NCBI GenBank assembly: GCA_963711465.1
Contig: CAVQEG010000001.1
Location: 2,852,001 to 2,916,000 of the forward strand
Source of the DNA: CAVQEG01 sp963711465
Lineage (GTDB): Bacteria; Bacteroidota; Ignavibacteria; OLB7
Direction of reading: 5' to 3'
Length of the DNA: 64,000 nt
Shown: one piece after another, positions 35,737 to 43,563 of the stretch
Position numbering within the stretch: the first letter of the stretch is position 1
How the letters are laid out: each line of letters opens with the position of its first letter
Position numbers and translations under genes: made by a program
Notes under the pieces: model-generated
Databases searched by the model: none
What the model saw: the letters and a program-made list of their open reading frames with translations, nothing else
Told to the model about the DNA's origin: nothing

Positions 35737-37551
35737 CTAGTCCTCCATCGACAGCACGGCCAGGAATGCTTCCTGCGGGATCTCCACCGCGCCGACCTGT
35801 TTCATTCGTTTCTTTCCTTCCTTCTGTTTCTCCAGGAGCTTTCGCTTACGGGAGATATCGCCGCCGTAGCATTTGGCCAGCACGTCCTTGCGCATTGCCT
35901 TGATGGTATCGCGCGCGATCACCTTGGAGCCGATGGCGGCCTGCACGGCGATCTCGAACATCTGGCGGGGGATCAGTTCCTTGAGCTTGGAGCAGAGCTT
36001 GCGTCCGTAGTGGTACGCCTTGCTGCGATGGACGATCGAGGAGAGGGCATCGACCGGATCGCCGTTGAGCATGATGTCGATCTTGACCAGATCGCCCTCG
36101 CGCAGACCGATCGGTTCGTAGTCGAGTGACGCATACCCACGCGAGACCGATTTGAGTCGATCGTAGAAATCGAAAATGATCTCCGCCAGTGGCAGTTCGA
36201 AGCTCAGGTCGACGCGTTCGGGCGAAATGTACTGCGTATTGACGTAGACGCCCCGGCGGTCCATGCAGAGCTTGGTGATCGGTCCGATGTACTCCGAGGG
36301 ACAGATGATCTGCGCCTTGATGAACGGCTCCTCGATGAATTCGATCTGACCGGCCGGCGGCATCTGCGCGGGGTTGTCGACGGTGATCTGCTCGCCGTTG
36401 GTCTGGGTGACGAAGTACTCGACGTTGGGAATCGTGGTGACGATCGTCTGATCGAACTCGCGGTCGAGGCGTTCCTGCACGATCTCCATGTGGAGCATTC
36501 CAAGGAAGCCGCATCGGAATCCGAACCCGAGCGCGGTCGAGGTCTCGGGTTCGTAGAGTATCGCCGAGTCGTTGAGCGACAGCCGGTCGAGCGCCTCGCG
36601 CAGGTCCTCGTAATCGTCCGAGTCCGCCGGGTAGAGTCCGGCGAAGACCATCGGCTTGACCTCCTTGAAGCCGGGGATGGGCGCCTCGGCGCCGTGTCGC
36701 GAGGTGGTGACGGTGTCGCCCACCTTCGTGTCCTTGACATCCTTGATCGAGGCGGTGAAGTAGCCGACCGAACCGCACGGGATCTCGCCGATCTTGGCTC
36801 GCTTCAGCAGCAGCGTCCCTGCTTCTTCAATGGTGAAGTCCTTACCCGAGTGCATGAAGCGAACGCGGTCACCCTCGCGGAGCGTGCCATCGAAGACGCG
36901 GACGTAGGGAATCGCGCCGCGATAGTTGTCGAAGACGGAGTCGAAGATCAGCGCGCGCAGCGGAGCGTCGGGATTGCCCTTTGGCGGCGGAATCCGCCCG
37001 ACGATCGCCTCGAGGACCTCGTCGATCCCCCTCCCCTCCTTTGCCGAGGCGAGGATCATATCCTCCTCGCTGCCGCCGATCAGGTCGATCACCTGCGCCT
37101 TGACCGCATCCAGCGTCGTGGCGGCCGACGGCAGATCGATCTTGTTGATGACCGGGATGATCTCCAGACCCGCCTCGATCGCCAGATAGAGATTCGAAAT
37201 CGTCTGTGCCTCGACGCCCTGCGTGGCATCGACGATCAGCAGCGCTCCCTCGCACGCGTAGAGCGAGCGCGACACCTCGTAGCTGAAGTCGACGTGGCCC
37301 GGTGTGTCGATGAGGTTGAGCACATACTTCGTCGCATCGCCCGTCGGCGCGGGACGACGGTATTCCATCTGAATCGCGTGCAGCTTGATGGTGATACCCC
37401 GCTCCTGCTCGAGCGGATTGTCGTCGAGCAGCTGTGCGTTGGTCATCTCCCGCTCGGTCACGCGCCCGGTTCGCTCCAGCAACCGGTCGGCAAGCGTCGA
37501 CTTGCCGTGATCGATGTGCGCGATGATGCAGAAGTTCCGAATGTTATCCAT
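35737..37551 (-). CDS. lepA: elongation factor 4 (LepA)
   Basis: The 604-residue product is a full-length LepA GTPase, which acts on ribosomes during initiation and back-translocation. G1 is IAHIDHGKSTLADRLLERTG, G3 DTPGHVDFSYEVSRSL and G4 INKIDLPSA. The LepA-specific C-terminal domain (RMKQVGAVEIPQEAFLAVL) is intact. The start MDNIRNFCIIAHIDHGKS at 37551 matches the family. It heads a leftward run with the two lepB genes and hemW. Its start lies 22 bp from that of divergent mpg. Confidence 0.97.
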   Translation of the reverse strand: MDNIRNFCIIAHIDHGKSTLADRLLERTGRVTEREMTNAQLLDDNPLEQERGITIKLHAIQMEYRRPAPTGDATKYVLNLIDTPGHVDFSYEVSRSLYACEGALLIVDATQGVEAQTISNLYLAIEAGLEIIPVINKIDLPSAATTLDAVKAQVIDLIGGSEEDMILASAKEGRGIDEVLEAIVGRIPPPKGNPDAPLRALIFDSVFDNYRGAIPYVRVFDGTLREGDRVRFMHSGKDFTIEEAGTLLLKRAKIGEIPCGSVGYFTASIKDVKDTKVGDTVTTSRHGAEAPIPGFKEVKPMVFAGLYPADSDDYEDLREALDRLSLNDSAILYEPETSTALGFGFRCGFLGMLHMEIVQERLDREFDQTIVTTIPNVEYFVTQTNGEQITVDNPAQMPPAGQIEFIEEPFIKAQIICPSEYIGPITKLCMDRRGVYVNTQYISPERVDLSFELPLAEIIFDFYDRLKSVSRGYASLDYEPIGLREGDLVKIDIMLNGDPVDALSSIVHRSKAYHYGRKLCSKLKELIPRQMFEIAVQAAIGSKVIARDTIKAMRKDVLAKCYGGDISRKRKLLEKQKEGKKRMKQVGAVEIPQEAFLAVLSMED

Positions 37552-37573
37552 GGAGGAGCGAAGGGGCACCGCT

Positions 37574-38221
37574 ATGAAAGAGCACGTAAGGGATAAGCCG
37601 ACAAACATACGGCCGGCTGCGGCGCGCGTGCAAGGCACCGGAAGCCGGCTTCGACGCGCGTTCTACCGTCGTGATGCGCGCCTGGTCGCACGCGAACTGC
37701 TGGGCTCGATACTCGTGACGACCATCGATGGCACGCGCACCAGCGGGCGCATCATCGAGACCGAGGCATACCTCCAGTCGGGCGACGAGGCAAGCCATGC
37801 GGCGCGCGGAGCTACCCGGCGCAACCGCTCGATGTTCCTCGACGGCGGCCACGCCTACGTCTACCTGATCTACGGAATGCACTACTGCTTCAATGTGGTC
37901 TGCGGCGTTGAGGGCGCCGGCAACGCCGTGCTCGTTCGCGCCGTCGAACCGCTCGACGGACTCGAACCGATGCGACGCCGTCGCTCGGCACGCTCCGGTC
38001 GGACACCGGAGCTGCGGGACCTCGTCAACGGACCTGGCAAGCTCGCTGAAGCGTTCGCGATCGGTCCGACGATCGACGGAGCGGATCTCATCGACGACCC
38101 GCGCATCTGGATCGAACCGGGCGATGCCGTCGCCGAGCACCGCATCGCCGCGACTCCGCGGATCGGTATTTCACGCGCCACCGACCACCTCTGGCGCTTC
38201 GTCCTTCGCGACGACGGATGA
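37574..38221 (+). CDS. mpg: 3-methyladenine DNA glycosylase (AAG/Mpg family)
   Basis: The 215-residue product is of the AAG family, which excises alkylated purines. Conserved blocks are AFYRRDARLVARELLG, GRIIETEAYLQSGDEASHA (catalytic Glu), MFLDGGHAYVYLIYGMHYCFNVV and LVNGPGKLAEAF. The ATG at 37574 has AAGGGG 7 bp upstream, but an in-frame GTG at 37628 would give the more usual short N-terminus and leave more room for a promoter; the true start is uncertain between these. It is divergent from lepA and convergent with the NifU-type gene (5 bp between stops). Confidence 0.92.
   Translation: MKEHVRDKPTNIRPAAARVQGTGSRLRRAFYRRDARLVARELLGSILVTTIDGTRTSGRIIETEAYLQSGDEASHAARGATRRNRSMFLDGGHAYVYLIYGMHYCFNVVCGVEGAGNAVLVRAVEPLDGLEPMRRRRSARSGRTPELRDLVNGPGKLAEAFAIGPTIDGADLIDDPRIWIEPGDAVAEHRIAATPRIGISRATDHLWRFVLRDDG
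37602..37633 (-). promoter_or_regulatory. candidate promoter for lepA
   Basis: On the reverse strand TTG (37631-37633), a 21-bp spacer and TATGTTTG (37602-37609) fit the Bacteroidota promoter form exactly. Transcription would start near 37597, giving a leader of about 45 nt for lepA. The element lies inside the first codons of mpg if mpg starts at 37574. Confidence 0.5.
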
Positions 38222-38226
38222 AGCCG

Positions 38227-38493
38227 CTAGGCGACTCGCTCGACGCGGCGGATCTCCGGAACGTGGTAGATGAGCGCCTTCTCCACTCCCGCCCGCAACG
38301 TCAGCGGTGCCAGCGCACAGTGCTCGCATGAACCGAGCATCCGCACTTCGCACGTGCGCGTCTGAATTTCGAAGCGTACGAACTCGAGGTCGCCACCATC
38401 CTTCTGCAGATACGGGCGGACGAATTCGATGGCGGCGTGAATGCGCGCCTGCAGCGTCGACGGGTCCGGGCCGGATGACGGTGTGGCGCCCAT
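38227..38493 (-). CDS. NifU C-terminal-type Fe-S scaffold protein
   Basis: The 88-residue product is a stand-alone NifU C-terminal domain: RPYLQKDGGDLEFVRFE and the cluster ligand pair in LGSCEHCALAPLTLRAGVEKAL (CxxC). Such proteins carry or assemble [4Fe-4S] clusters. It lies 5 bp downstream of mrp, another Fe-S carrier, so the pair probably acts together in cluster delivery. Confidence 0.9.
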   Translation of the reverse strand: MGATPSSGPDPSTLQARIHAAIEFVRPYLQKDGGDLEFVRFEIQTRTCEVRMLGSCEHCALAPLTLRAGVEKALIYHVPEIRRVERVA

Positions 38494-38498
38494 GACTG

Positions 38499-39623
38499 CT
38501 ACCCCTGATCGCCGAGCACGATCTCCACATCGGAGCCGCCACTCATGTTGGTGATCGACACCTGCGCCGCGAGCTCCCGCGCAATGGCGCGAATCTGTCG
38601 CGCCTGCTCCGAGCCGCTTTCACGCACCACATACGGAACACCCTCGTCGCCGCCCTCGCGAATGCCCGTCACGAGTGGAATTTCACCCAGGAACGGAACG
38701 CCGAGATCCCGCGCCGCCTTCTCTCCCCCACCGTGCGAGAAGATGTCGTAGCGCGCGCCCGTGTCCGGTGCAACGAAGTAGCTCATGTTCTCGATCAGCC
38801 CGAGTACCGGGACGTTGACGCGCTGGAACATCTTCAGCCCTTTGTGGGCATCGGCCAGGGCAATCGGCTGTGGCGTGGTGACGATCACCGCACCTGTAAG
38901 CGGAATCGACTGCGTCAGCGTCAACTGAATGTCACCCGTTCCCGGAGGCATGTCGAAGATCAGGTAGTCGAGTTCGCCCCAGTCGACGTCGGACATGAAT
39001 TGTTTGACGGCACCCGAGGCCATCGGTCCGCGCCAGATCACGGCCTGATCGGGGTCGACGAGGAATCCGATCGACATCACCTTGACGCCGTGCGCCTCGA
39101 GCGGTTGGAGCCGTCGCTCGCCTGCTTCGGTCTCGTAGAGCGCCGGACGGCGATTCGAGAGGCCGAACATCAGCGGAGCCGACGGACCGTAGATATCGGC
39201 ATCGAGCATCCCGACGCGGCTTCCTTCCATGGCAAGCGCAACGGCGAGGTTGACCGCGACGGTCGACTTCCCGACGCCGCCCTTTCCCGAGGCGACCGCG
39301 ATCGTGTTCTTCACCTCCGGAAGCAATGTCCGCTTGCGTTCCTGGCCGACGACCTGGGCGGTCATCTCCACGGCCACCGACGTGGCGCCGAGCTGCCGGA
39401 TGACGCGCTCGGCTTCGGCTTTCATCTGATCCTTGACCGGACAGGCGGGCGTGGTCAGCTGGATTGTCACCGACACCGCCGCTCCATCGATCTCGATGTC
39501 GCGAACGAAGCCGAGCGACACGATGTCGCGATGCAGGTCGGGATCCTGGATGTGCGCCAGCGCCTGACGCACGTCCTCCCGGCTGATGGTTCCTCCACCC
39601 GATTTCCCGTTGATGAGTCCCAT
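38499..39623 (-). CDS. mrp: Mrp/ApbC-type iron-sulfur carrier ATPase
   Basis: The 374-residue product has an N-terminal MIP18/DUF59 domain (VRQALAHIQDPDLHRDIVSLG) and a P-loop ATPase domain with the deviant Walker A VASGKGGVGKSTVAVNLA, LDADIYGPSAPLMFG and MPPGTGDIQLTLTQ. The family's usual CxxC late in the protein is not seen: SYFVAPDTGARYDIFSHGG stands where many members have C-x-x-C. This is seen in some lineages. It is expected to bind and hand on Fe-S clusters in the cytoplasm, next to the NifU-type scaffold. Confidence 0.92.
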   Translation of the reverse strand: MGLINGKSGGGTISREDVRQALAHIQDPDLHRDIVSLGFVRDIEIDGAAVSVTIQLTTPACPVKDQMKAEAERVIRQLGATSVAVEMTAQVVGQERKRTLLPEVKNTIAVASGKGGVGKSTVAVNLAVALAMEGSRVGMLDADIYGPSAPLMFGLSNRRPALYETEAGERRLQPLEAHGVKVMSIGFLVDPDQAVIWRGPMASGAVKQFMSDVDWGELDYLIFDMPPGTGDIQLTLTQSIPLTGAVIVTTPQPIALADAHKGLKMFQRVNVPVLGLIENMSYFVAPDTGARYDIFSHGGGEKAARDLGVPFLGEIPLVTGIREGGDEGVPYVVRESGSEQARQIRAIARELAAQVSITNMSGGSDVEIVLGDQG

Positions 39624-39718
39624 GAGGTCCGGTCACTGAATAAACGTGTGCGGAGGACCCGGTGCCGGATCCTCCGTGTTGATATGCAACGATCACGAGG
39701 ATGAAAATCGTGCGACCC

Positions 39719-39726
39719 CAAAGGTA
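39719..39726 (-). promoter_or_regulatory. candidate -7 element for mrp
   Basis: The reverse strand reads TACCTTTG, an exact TAnnTTTG, about 96 bp before the mrp ATG. It directly follows the terminator hairpin of the upstream gene. No -33 element is evident. Confidence 0.4.
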
Positions 39727-39766
39727 CGCAAAAGCAGAAGGCCCGACGCGTCGCTGCGCCGGGCCT
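39725..39766 (-). terminator. terminator of the SRPBCC-like gene
   Basis: On the reverse strand AGGCCCGGCGC and GCGTCGGGCCT pair (11 bp, one G-T) around a 6-nt loop and are followed by TCTGCTTTTG. It lies about 67 bp past the stop codon of the gene at 39833-40414. Confidence 0.6.
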
Positions 39767-39832
39767 CGTGGCTGCTGATTCGTATCAGTCGGAAATCATC
39801 TTCGGGCGGTTCGCCGCAATCGCGACCCGCGT

Positions 39833-40414
39833 TCAGTCGGTCGACCGCTCGAGTTCCGCGTGGTACTTGATGCTGTTGGCCTGGTAGGCCAGCACCCCGA
39901 GAGCCCACGGATGCGCCACGCCGAGCATGGTGTAGGTCAGGAGCACGACCGTCTTCTTCGGATCCTCCGGATGTTCCTGACACTTGACGGTGTACAGGGA
40001 GGGGAAGAACCCGCTGACGCTCGCGTCGGCGATCTCGACGTCGCTGACGGTCAGCTGTGACCGCGGAATCTTCACCATCACCTCGCCGATCCGGTCGAAG
40101 ATGCAGCCGTTGATCGTACGGTGTATCACGTAACGTCCCCCCTCCTCCGACTCCAGCGAGTTGAGCTGCGTCAGACCGGCGAACACCGGATGGTGCGAGA
40201 AGAATCCCGCGACCGAACCGGCGGCGACCTCCCAGACCCGCTCGCGCGATGCCTCGACCTCCACCTGTACCGCAATCGTCTTGTCGGGCGAACCAAGCCG
40301 ATTCATCAGCTCGTTGTGCGTCTCGGTCAGATGATCCTCCGAGATGCTGATGCGCCCAAAGCGCCGCCCATTGACGCTCTGGACCTTGTTCGGGTATTTA
40401 TACGTGTACTGCAT
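39833..40414 (-). CDS. uncharacterised protein, possibly SRPBCC/START-like
   Basis: The 193-residue product has residues about 45-190 that read like a helix-grip fold: IAVQVEVEASRERVWEVAAGS, GGRYVIHRTINGCIFDRIGE, VLLTYTMLGVAHPWA. I cannot name a family with confidence. There is no signal peptide or membrane segment. The ATG at 40414 is preceded by GAGG at 7 bp. It stands alone, with its own terminator and a long upstream non-coding region. Confidence 0.5.
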   Translation of the reverse strand: MQYTYKYPNKVQSVNGRRFGRISISEDHLTETHNELMNRLGSPDKTIAVQVEVEASRERVWEVAAGSVAGFFSHHPVFAGLTQLNSLESEEGGRYVIHRTINGCIFDRIGEVMVKIPRSQLTVSDVEIADASVSGFFPSLYTVKCQEHPEDPKKTVVLLTYTMLGVAHPWALGVLAYQANSIKYHAELERSTD

Positions 40415-40989
40415 GGGGAACCTCACTCATCGTCGTTGTTTCTCATCGGATCGCATCATCATCACCGCTGCCATTCGGTCATCACTTGTTTAAACGATCA
40501 TTACGAAGCTGTAATGCAGGAGATGGCGAAATACATGCCACACGAGCCGAAATCCAGCCGTTTTGGAGGTACCCTCGGTCGTGTCGATGTCGTCAGCAGC
40601 CTTGATCTCCTGACAGCACGGGCTTACGCCCCGTTGTTCTGACCTTCGGTTGAACCGGATTGTTTAAGGCACACGCGGGAATAGTGTATGCGAACCCCGA
40701 GAACGAGCGGGGTGGGCGACGACGCCTCGTGACGATCGATCACGATGCCTGATCGGCGGTCACGGCGACGCAGGTGATCCGCCCCTGACGGCGGTCACGA
40801 CAGGCGACTCTCCAGCGCAGGCCGCTACCGGAACTACACCAGATATCGCGAGACGTTACAAAGGAAGCGAAAGAGCCGGGCAGGAATGGCTGGCCGTCAT
40901 GCTCGCTGGACTGGCGAGCCGGGCCCGAATGAACCGGCGCAAAGGTACAGCATTGCCGTGTCGGAACGAAACAGGTGCGGGAAATTTTT
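40415..40989. other. 575-bp non-coding region with a leftward promoter and hairpins
   Basis: No convincing gene lies here. A good leftward promoter is at 40940-40971. Downstream of it on the reverse strand are possible hairpins, for example GGCTCGC with GCGAGC(C) at about 40904-40923 and ACCCCG with CGGGGT at about 40695-40714. So the region could be a 520-nt leader for the gene at 39833-40414 or encode a small RNA. A rightward 39-codon ORF at 40523-40642 (MAKYMPHEPKSSRFGG...) has a GCAGGAG nearby but no known relative. Confidence 0.4.
40940..40971 (-). promoter_or_regulatory. candidate promoter without an adjacent gene
   Basis: On the reverse strand TTTC (40968-40971), a 20-bp spacer and TACCTTTG (40940-40947) form a nearly ideal Bacteroidota-type promoter just past the ispE stop codon. 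The first gene it could serve begins 520 bp away at 40414. Confidence 0.5.
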
Positions 40990-41889
40990 TCACACGCTCT
41001 CGGCCGCGGCGTCCGGCGGCGGAATCGATGTGAACCGGCATACGCGGACCCATCGCTCGTCTCCGAGCGAGGACGCCGCATGCGCCGCGGCGTCCGGCGT
41101 GTCGAAGAGGCCGTACATGGTCGCACCGCTTCCGGACATCGAGGTGAAGAGCGCGCCCAGACTCGCGATCTCGCGCTTCAAGGCGGCCAGGCGAGGATGA
41201 GCGGCGAAGATCGATCGCTCGAAGTCGTTCGACAGTGCTCCGCTCAACGTCGCCGGTTCGACGAGTCCCTGCCGAAGTGCCGCTACGAAGTCCGAGGCCA
41301 CACGGTCGGGTCGTATCCCGAGTGTCGAATAGGCCCAGCCGGTCGGCACGTGGATGCCGGGGTTAACCAGCAGCACCGTCCACGGAAGTCGCAGGTGCAG
41401 CGGCTCGAGCCGTTCACCGCGCGAGGTGGCACGGGCGAACCCGCCGTGGAGGAAGAACGGAACGTCGCTGCCGAGTTCGAGCGCGATGGAGTGGAGGGAG
41501 TTCGCGGGAACATCGACCTGCCACAGTCGCGGCAGCGCCCGGAGCACCGCCGCGGCATCGGAGCTGCCGCCGCCGAGCCCTGCGCCGACAGGTATGCGCT
41601 TGCGCAGCACGATCTCGACGCCGGGTGCGTCGGTACCGACGAGACGACCGAGGAGCATCGCGGCCCGCACCGCCAGGTTCCGTTCATCAGCCTCGAGGCC
41701 ATCGTCGCCCTCGACACCACAGACGACGCGACCGTCGTGGCGCCACCGCAGCAGCAGATCATCGCCGAAATCGAGCGTAGCGAAGACTGTATTGATGTCG
41801 TGGTACCCATCGTCGCGGCGGCGAAGGACTTCGAGTCCGAGGTTGATTTTTGCCGGAGCGCGGACGTTCTGCGAGTCTGTCGAATCCAT
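40990..41889 (-). CDS. ispE: 4-diphosphocytidyl-2-C-methyl-D-erythritol kinase
   Basis: The 299-residue product is a GHMP kinase of the MEP isoprenoid pathway, phosphorylating CDP-ME. The start APAKINLGLEVLRRRDDGYHDI and the ATP-binding PVGAGLGGGSSDAAAVLRAL are diagnostic, as is the C-terminal MSGSGATMYGLF. The ATG at 41889 was preferred; a GTG four codons upstream is also possible. It is divergent from infC. Confidence 0.95.
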   Translation of the reverse strand: MDSTDSQNVRAPAKINLGLEVLRRRDDGYHDINTVFATLDFGDDLLLRWRHDGRVVCGVEGDDGLEADERNLAVRAAMLLGRLVGTDAPGVEIVLRKRIPVGAGLGGGSSDAAAVLRALPRLWQVDVPANSLHSIALELGSDVPFFLHGGFARATSRGERLEPLHLRLPWTVLLVNPGIHVPTGWAYSTLGIRPDRVASDFVAALRQGLVEPATLSGALSNDFERSIFAAHPRLAALKREIASLGALFTSMSGSGATMYGLFDTPDAAAHAASSLGDERWVRVCRFTSIPPPDAAAESV

Positions 41890-41949
41890 GGGGAAATTCA
41901 CTCGGCAGCGAGAGCGGCGGATGAAACAGATTTTTCCATTCAGCCCTGC

Positions 41950-41979
41950 TTGCGGGCCGGAGCCGATTCTCTAAATTTG
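41950..41979 (+). promoter_or_regulatory. candidate promoter for infC
   Basis: TTG (41950-41952), a 19-bp spacer and TAAATTTG (41972-41979) match the Bacteroidota consensus exactly. Transcription would begin near 41985, about 47 nt before the proposed infC start at 42032. The same bases can be read as TTGCGG-N16-TAAATT of ordinary sigma-70. Confidence 0.55.
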
Positions 41980-42031
41980 TGGTTTCCCCCTAAATCCAGT
42001 GTATCCATGAACAGTCCGAACGGGTAGACCC

Positions 42032-42628
42032 ATACTTAGGAACAGACGAAATTTCCCTCCGAGAAAGCAGGGACCACGAACCAACGAGAAGATCCGCGTA
42101 CCGGAAATCCGGGTAATCGACGAGAACGGTGAGCAGCTTGGCGTCATGGCGCCGAAGGATGCGCTGAAAATCGCACAGGAGCGTGAGCTCGATCTGGTTG
42201 AAATTGCACCCCAGGCAAAGCCACCGGTCTGCAAGATCATCGACTTCGGGAAGTTCCGCTACGAACAGCAGAAGCGCGAGAAGCAGCAGCGCAAGAGTCA
42301 GCAGGCCGGCCAGCTGAAAGAGGTGCGCCTGCATCCGCGAACCGACACGCACGATGTTCAGTTCAAGGTCCGCCACGCCAAGGAGTTTCTCGCCGAGGGA
42401 CACAAGGTGAAGTTCGCCGTTGTGTTCAAGGGTCGTGAGATCACCCGCAAAGAGGTGGGACGGGAGCTGCTCGATGAAATCATCGAGCTGCTGCAGGACG
42501 ACGCGAAGATCGACCAGCCGGTGCGTACCGACGGACACAACATGTCGGTGATCCTGGCTCCGGAGAAGAAGAAGAAGAAGCCGGTCAAGAAGGCGACCTC
42601 CGGCGGAGAGGCCTCCGCCGAGGGCTGA
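42032..42628 (+). CDS. infC: translation initiation factor IF-3, probably starting at ATA
   Basis: The 198-residue product is IF-3, which binds the 30S subunit and proofreads start codons. The N-terminal domain PRTNEKIRVPEIRVIDENGE followed by QLGVMAPKDALKIAQE, the linker DFGKFRYEQQKREKQQRK and the C-terminal domain ITRKEVGRELLDEI are all present. The first in-frame ATG (42146) lies inside the conserved N-terminal domain and would remove about 38 residues including the PRxNE block. Upstream of it, back to the in-frame stop at 42008-42010, there is no ATG, GTG or TTG; ATA at 42032 is the best candidate. This agrees with the known use of rare start codons (AUU in E. coli) for infC autoregulation. 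The Lys-rich tail has EKKKKKPVKK. Confidence 0.88.
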   Translation: MLRNRRNFPPRKQGPRTNEKIRVPEIRVIDENGEQLGVMAPKDALKIAQERELDLVEIAPQAKPPVCKIIDFGKFRYEQQKREKQQRKSQQAGQLKEVRLHPRTDTHDVQFKVRHAKEFLAEGHKVKFAVVFKGREITRKEVGRELLDEIIELLQDDAKIDQPVRTDGHNMSVILAPEKKKKKPVKKATSGGEASAEG

Positions 42629-42677
42629 GCATCGCGGAACAGATGATTCAGGTCAAATAGATCAACAGGTACAGACA

Positions 42678-42872
42678 ATGCCGAAGAAGAAGACCGTACG
42701 GGGAGCCGCCAAGCGCTTCAAGTTGACCGCGTCGGGTCGACTCAAGCGTGAGAGCGCCAACCGCTCCCATATCCTGACCAAGAAGGGACCGAAGCGCCGC
42801 CGCCATCTGCGAAAGGCACAGATGGTCGACGAGGCCAACGAGCCGCGCGTCAAGCGTATGCTCGGCCTGTAG
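42678..42872 (+). CDS. rpmI: 50S ribosomal protein L35
   Basis: The 64-residue product, rich in Lys and Arg, matches L35 throughout (MPKKKTVRGAAKRFKLTASG, then HILTKKGPKRRRHLRKA). It lies between infC and rplT, the universal order. Confidence 0.97.
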   Translation: MPKKKTVRGAAKRFKLTASGRLKRESANRSHILTKKGPKRRRHLRKAQMVDEANEPRVKRMLGL

Positions 42873-42901
42873 GCTCCCGTCCCGGCAGTCGTCCGACCAT
42901 G

Positions 42902-42932
42902 CGTTCCGACTTCGGTCGGAACGTTTCGTTTG
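42902..42932 (+). terminator. UUCG hairpin between rpmI and rplT (attenuator or partial terminator)
   Basis: CGTTCCGAC (42902-42910), the loop TTCG and GTCGGAACG (42915-42923) form a perfect 9-bp stem followed by TTTCGTTTGTT. A second perfect hairpin, GTTCCCGA-CA-TCGGGAAC, lies at 42981-42998. Together they may control how much transcription reaches rplT, which in many bacteria is regulated by L20 itself. Confidence 0.55.
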
Positions 42933-43079
42933 TTCGGATCGCTGCGACAGCACTCGCAGTCGCAACGCGCACGGTGCAGTGTTCCCGACATCGGGAACGT
43001 CGGAGTCCACGGGATCCTCCCGCGCTCCGCTCAGATACTCGCCTGCGCATGAACATTCCAAAATCTGTAAAGGTGAATC

Positions 43080-43427
43080 ATGCCTCGCTCAAAGAACAAG
43101 GTCGCTTCGCGTGAACGACGCCGTCGCACGCTGAAGCTGGCTAAGGGATACTGGGGATCGCGCCATAACGTCTGGACGATCGCCAAGAACCACGTCGAAA
43201 AGGGACTGTCGCACGCCTACCGCGACCGTCGCCTCAAGAAGCGCACGTTCCGTCGACTGTGGATCGTCCGGATCAATGCCGCCGCACGGCAGAACGGCAC
43301 TACCTACAGCCGGCTGATGCACGGACTCAGTCAGAAGGGTCTCGGGATCAACCGGAAGGTGCTCGCCGATATCGCGATGAACGAGCCGGAGGTCTTCTCC
43401 CGCATCGTCAAGCACGTGCAGAGCTGA
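43080..43427 (+). CDS. rplT: 50S ribosomal protein L20
   Basis: The 115-residue product is L20 from end to end (RERRRRTLKLAKGYWGSRHN, RRLWIVRINAAARQNGTTYS, HGLSQKGLGINRKVLADIA). L20 is also an mRNA-binding autoregulator in E. coli and Bacillus. The 207-bp gap after rpmI is unusually long and structured. Confidence 0.97.
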   Translation: MPRSKNKVASRERRRRTLKLAKGYWGSRHNVWTIAKNHVEKGLSHAYRDRRLKKRTFRRLWIVRINAAARQNGTTYSRLMHGLSQKGLGINRKVLADIAMNEPEVFSRIVKHVQS

Positions 43428-43454
43428 CGTCGGCCGGCAGTCCGTAGCAGTTGC

Positions 43455-43504
43455 GATCCCCCGTTCGACTCACCCGACCGAGTTGACGGGGGATTTCTAT
43501 TTTC
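43455..43504 (+). terminator. terminator after rplT
   Basis: ATCCCCCGT (43457-43465) pairs with ACGGGGGAT (about 43485-43493) around a GC-rich loop, and TTTCTATTTT follows. It ends the infC-rpmI-rplT unit, 30 bp past the rplT stop and about 60 bp before pheS. Confidence 0.7.
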
Positions 43505-43563
43505 CCCGCGTCCGGATTTCACGCTCCCGTACGAATTCACCAGTTCCCATAGACCCGCCCGCC

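Noticed and set aside
40523..40642. Small rightward ORF of 39 codons
   Set aside because: Weak ribosome binding site context and no recognisable relative; mentioned only in the description of the non-coding region.
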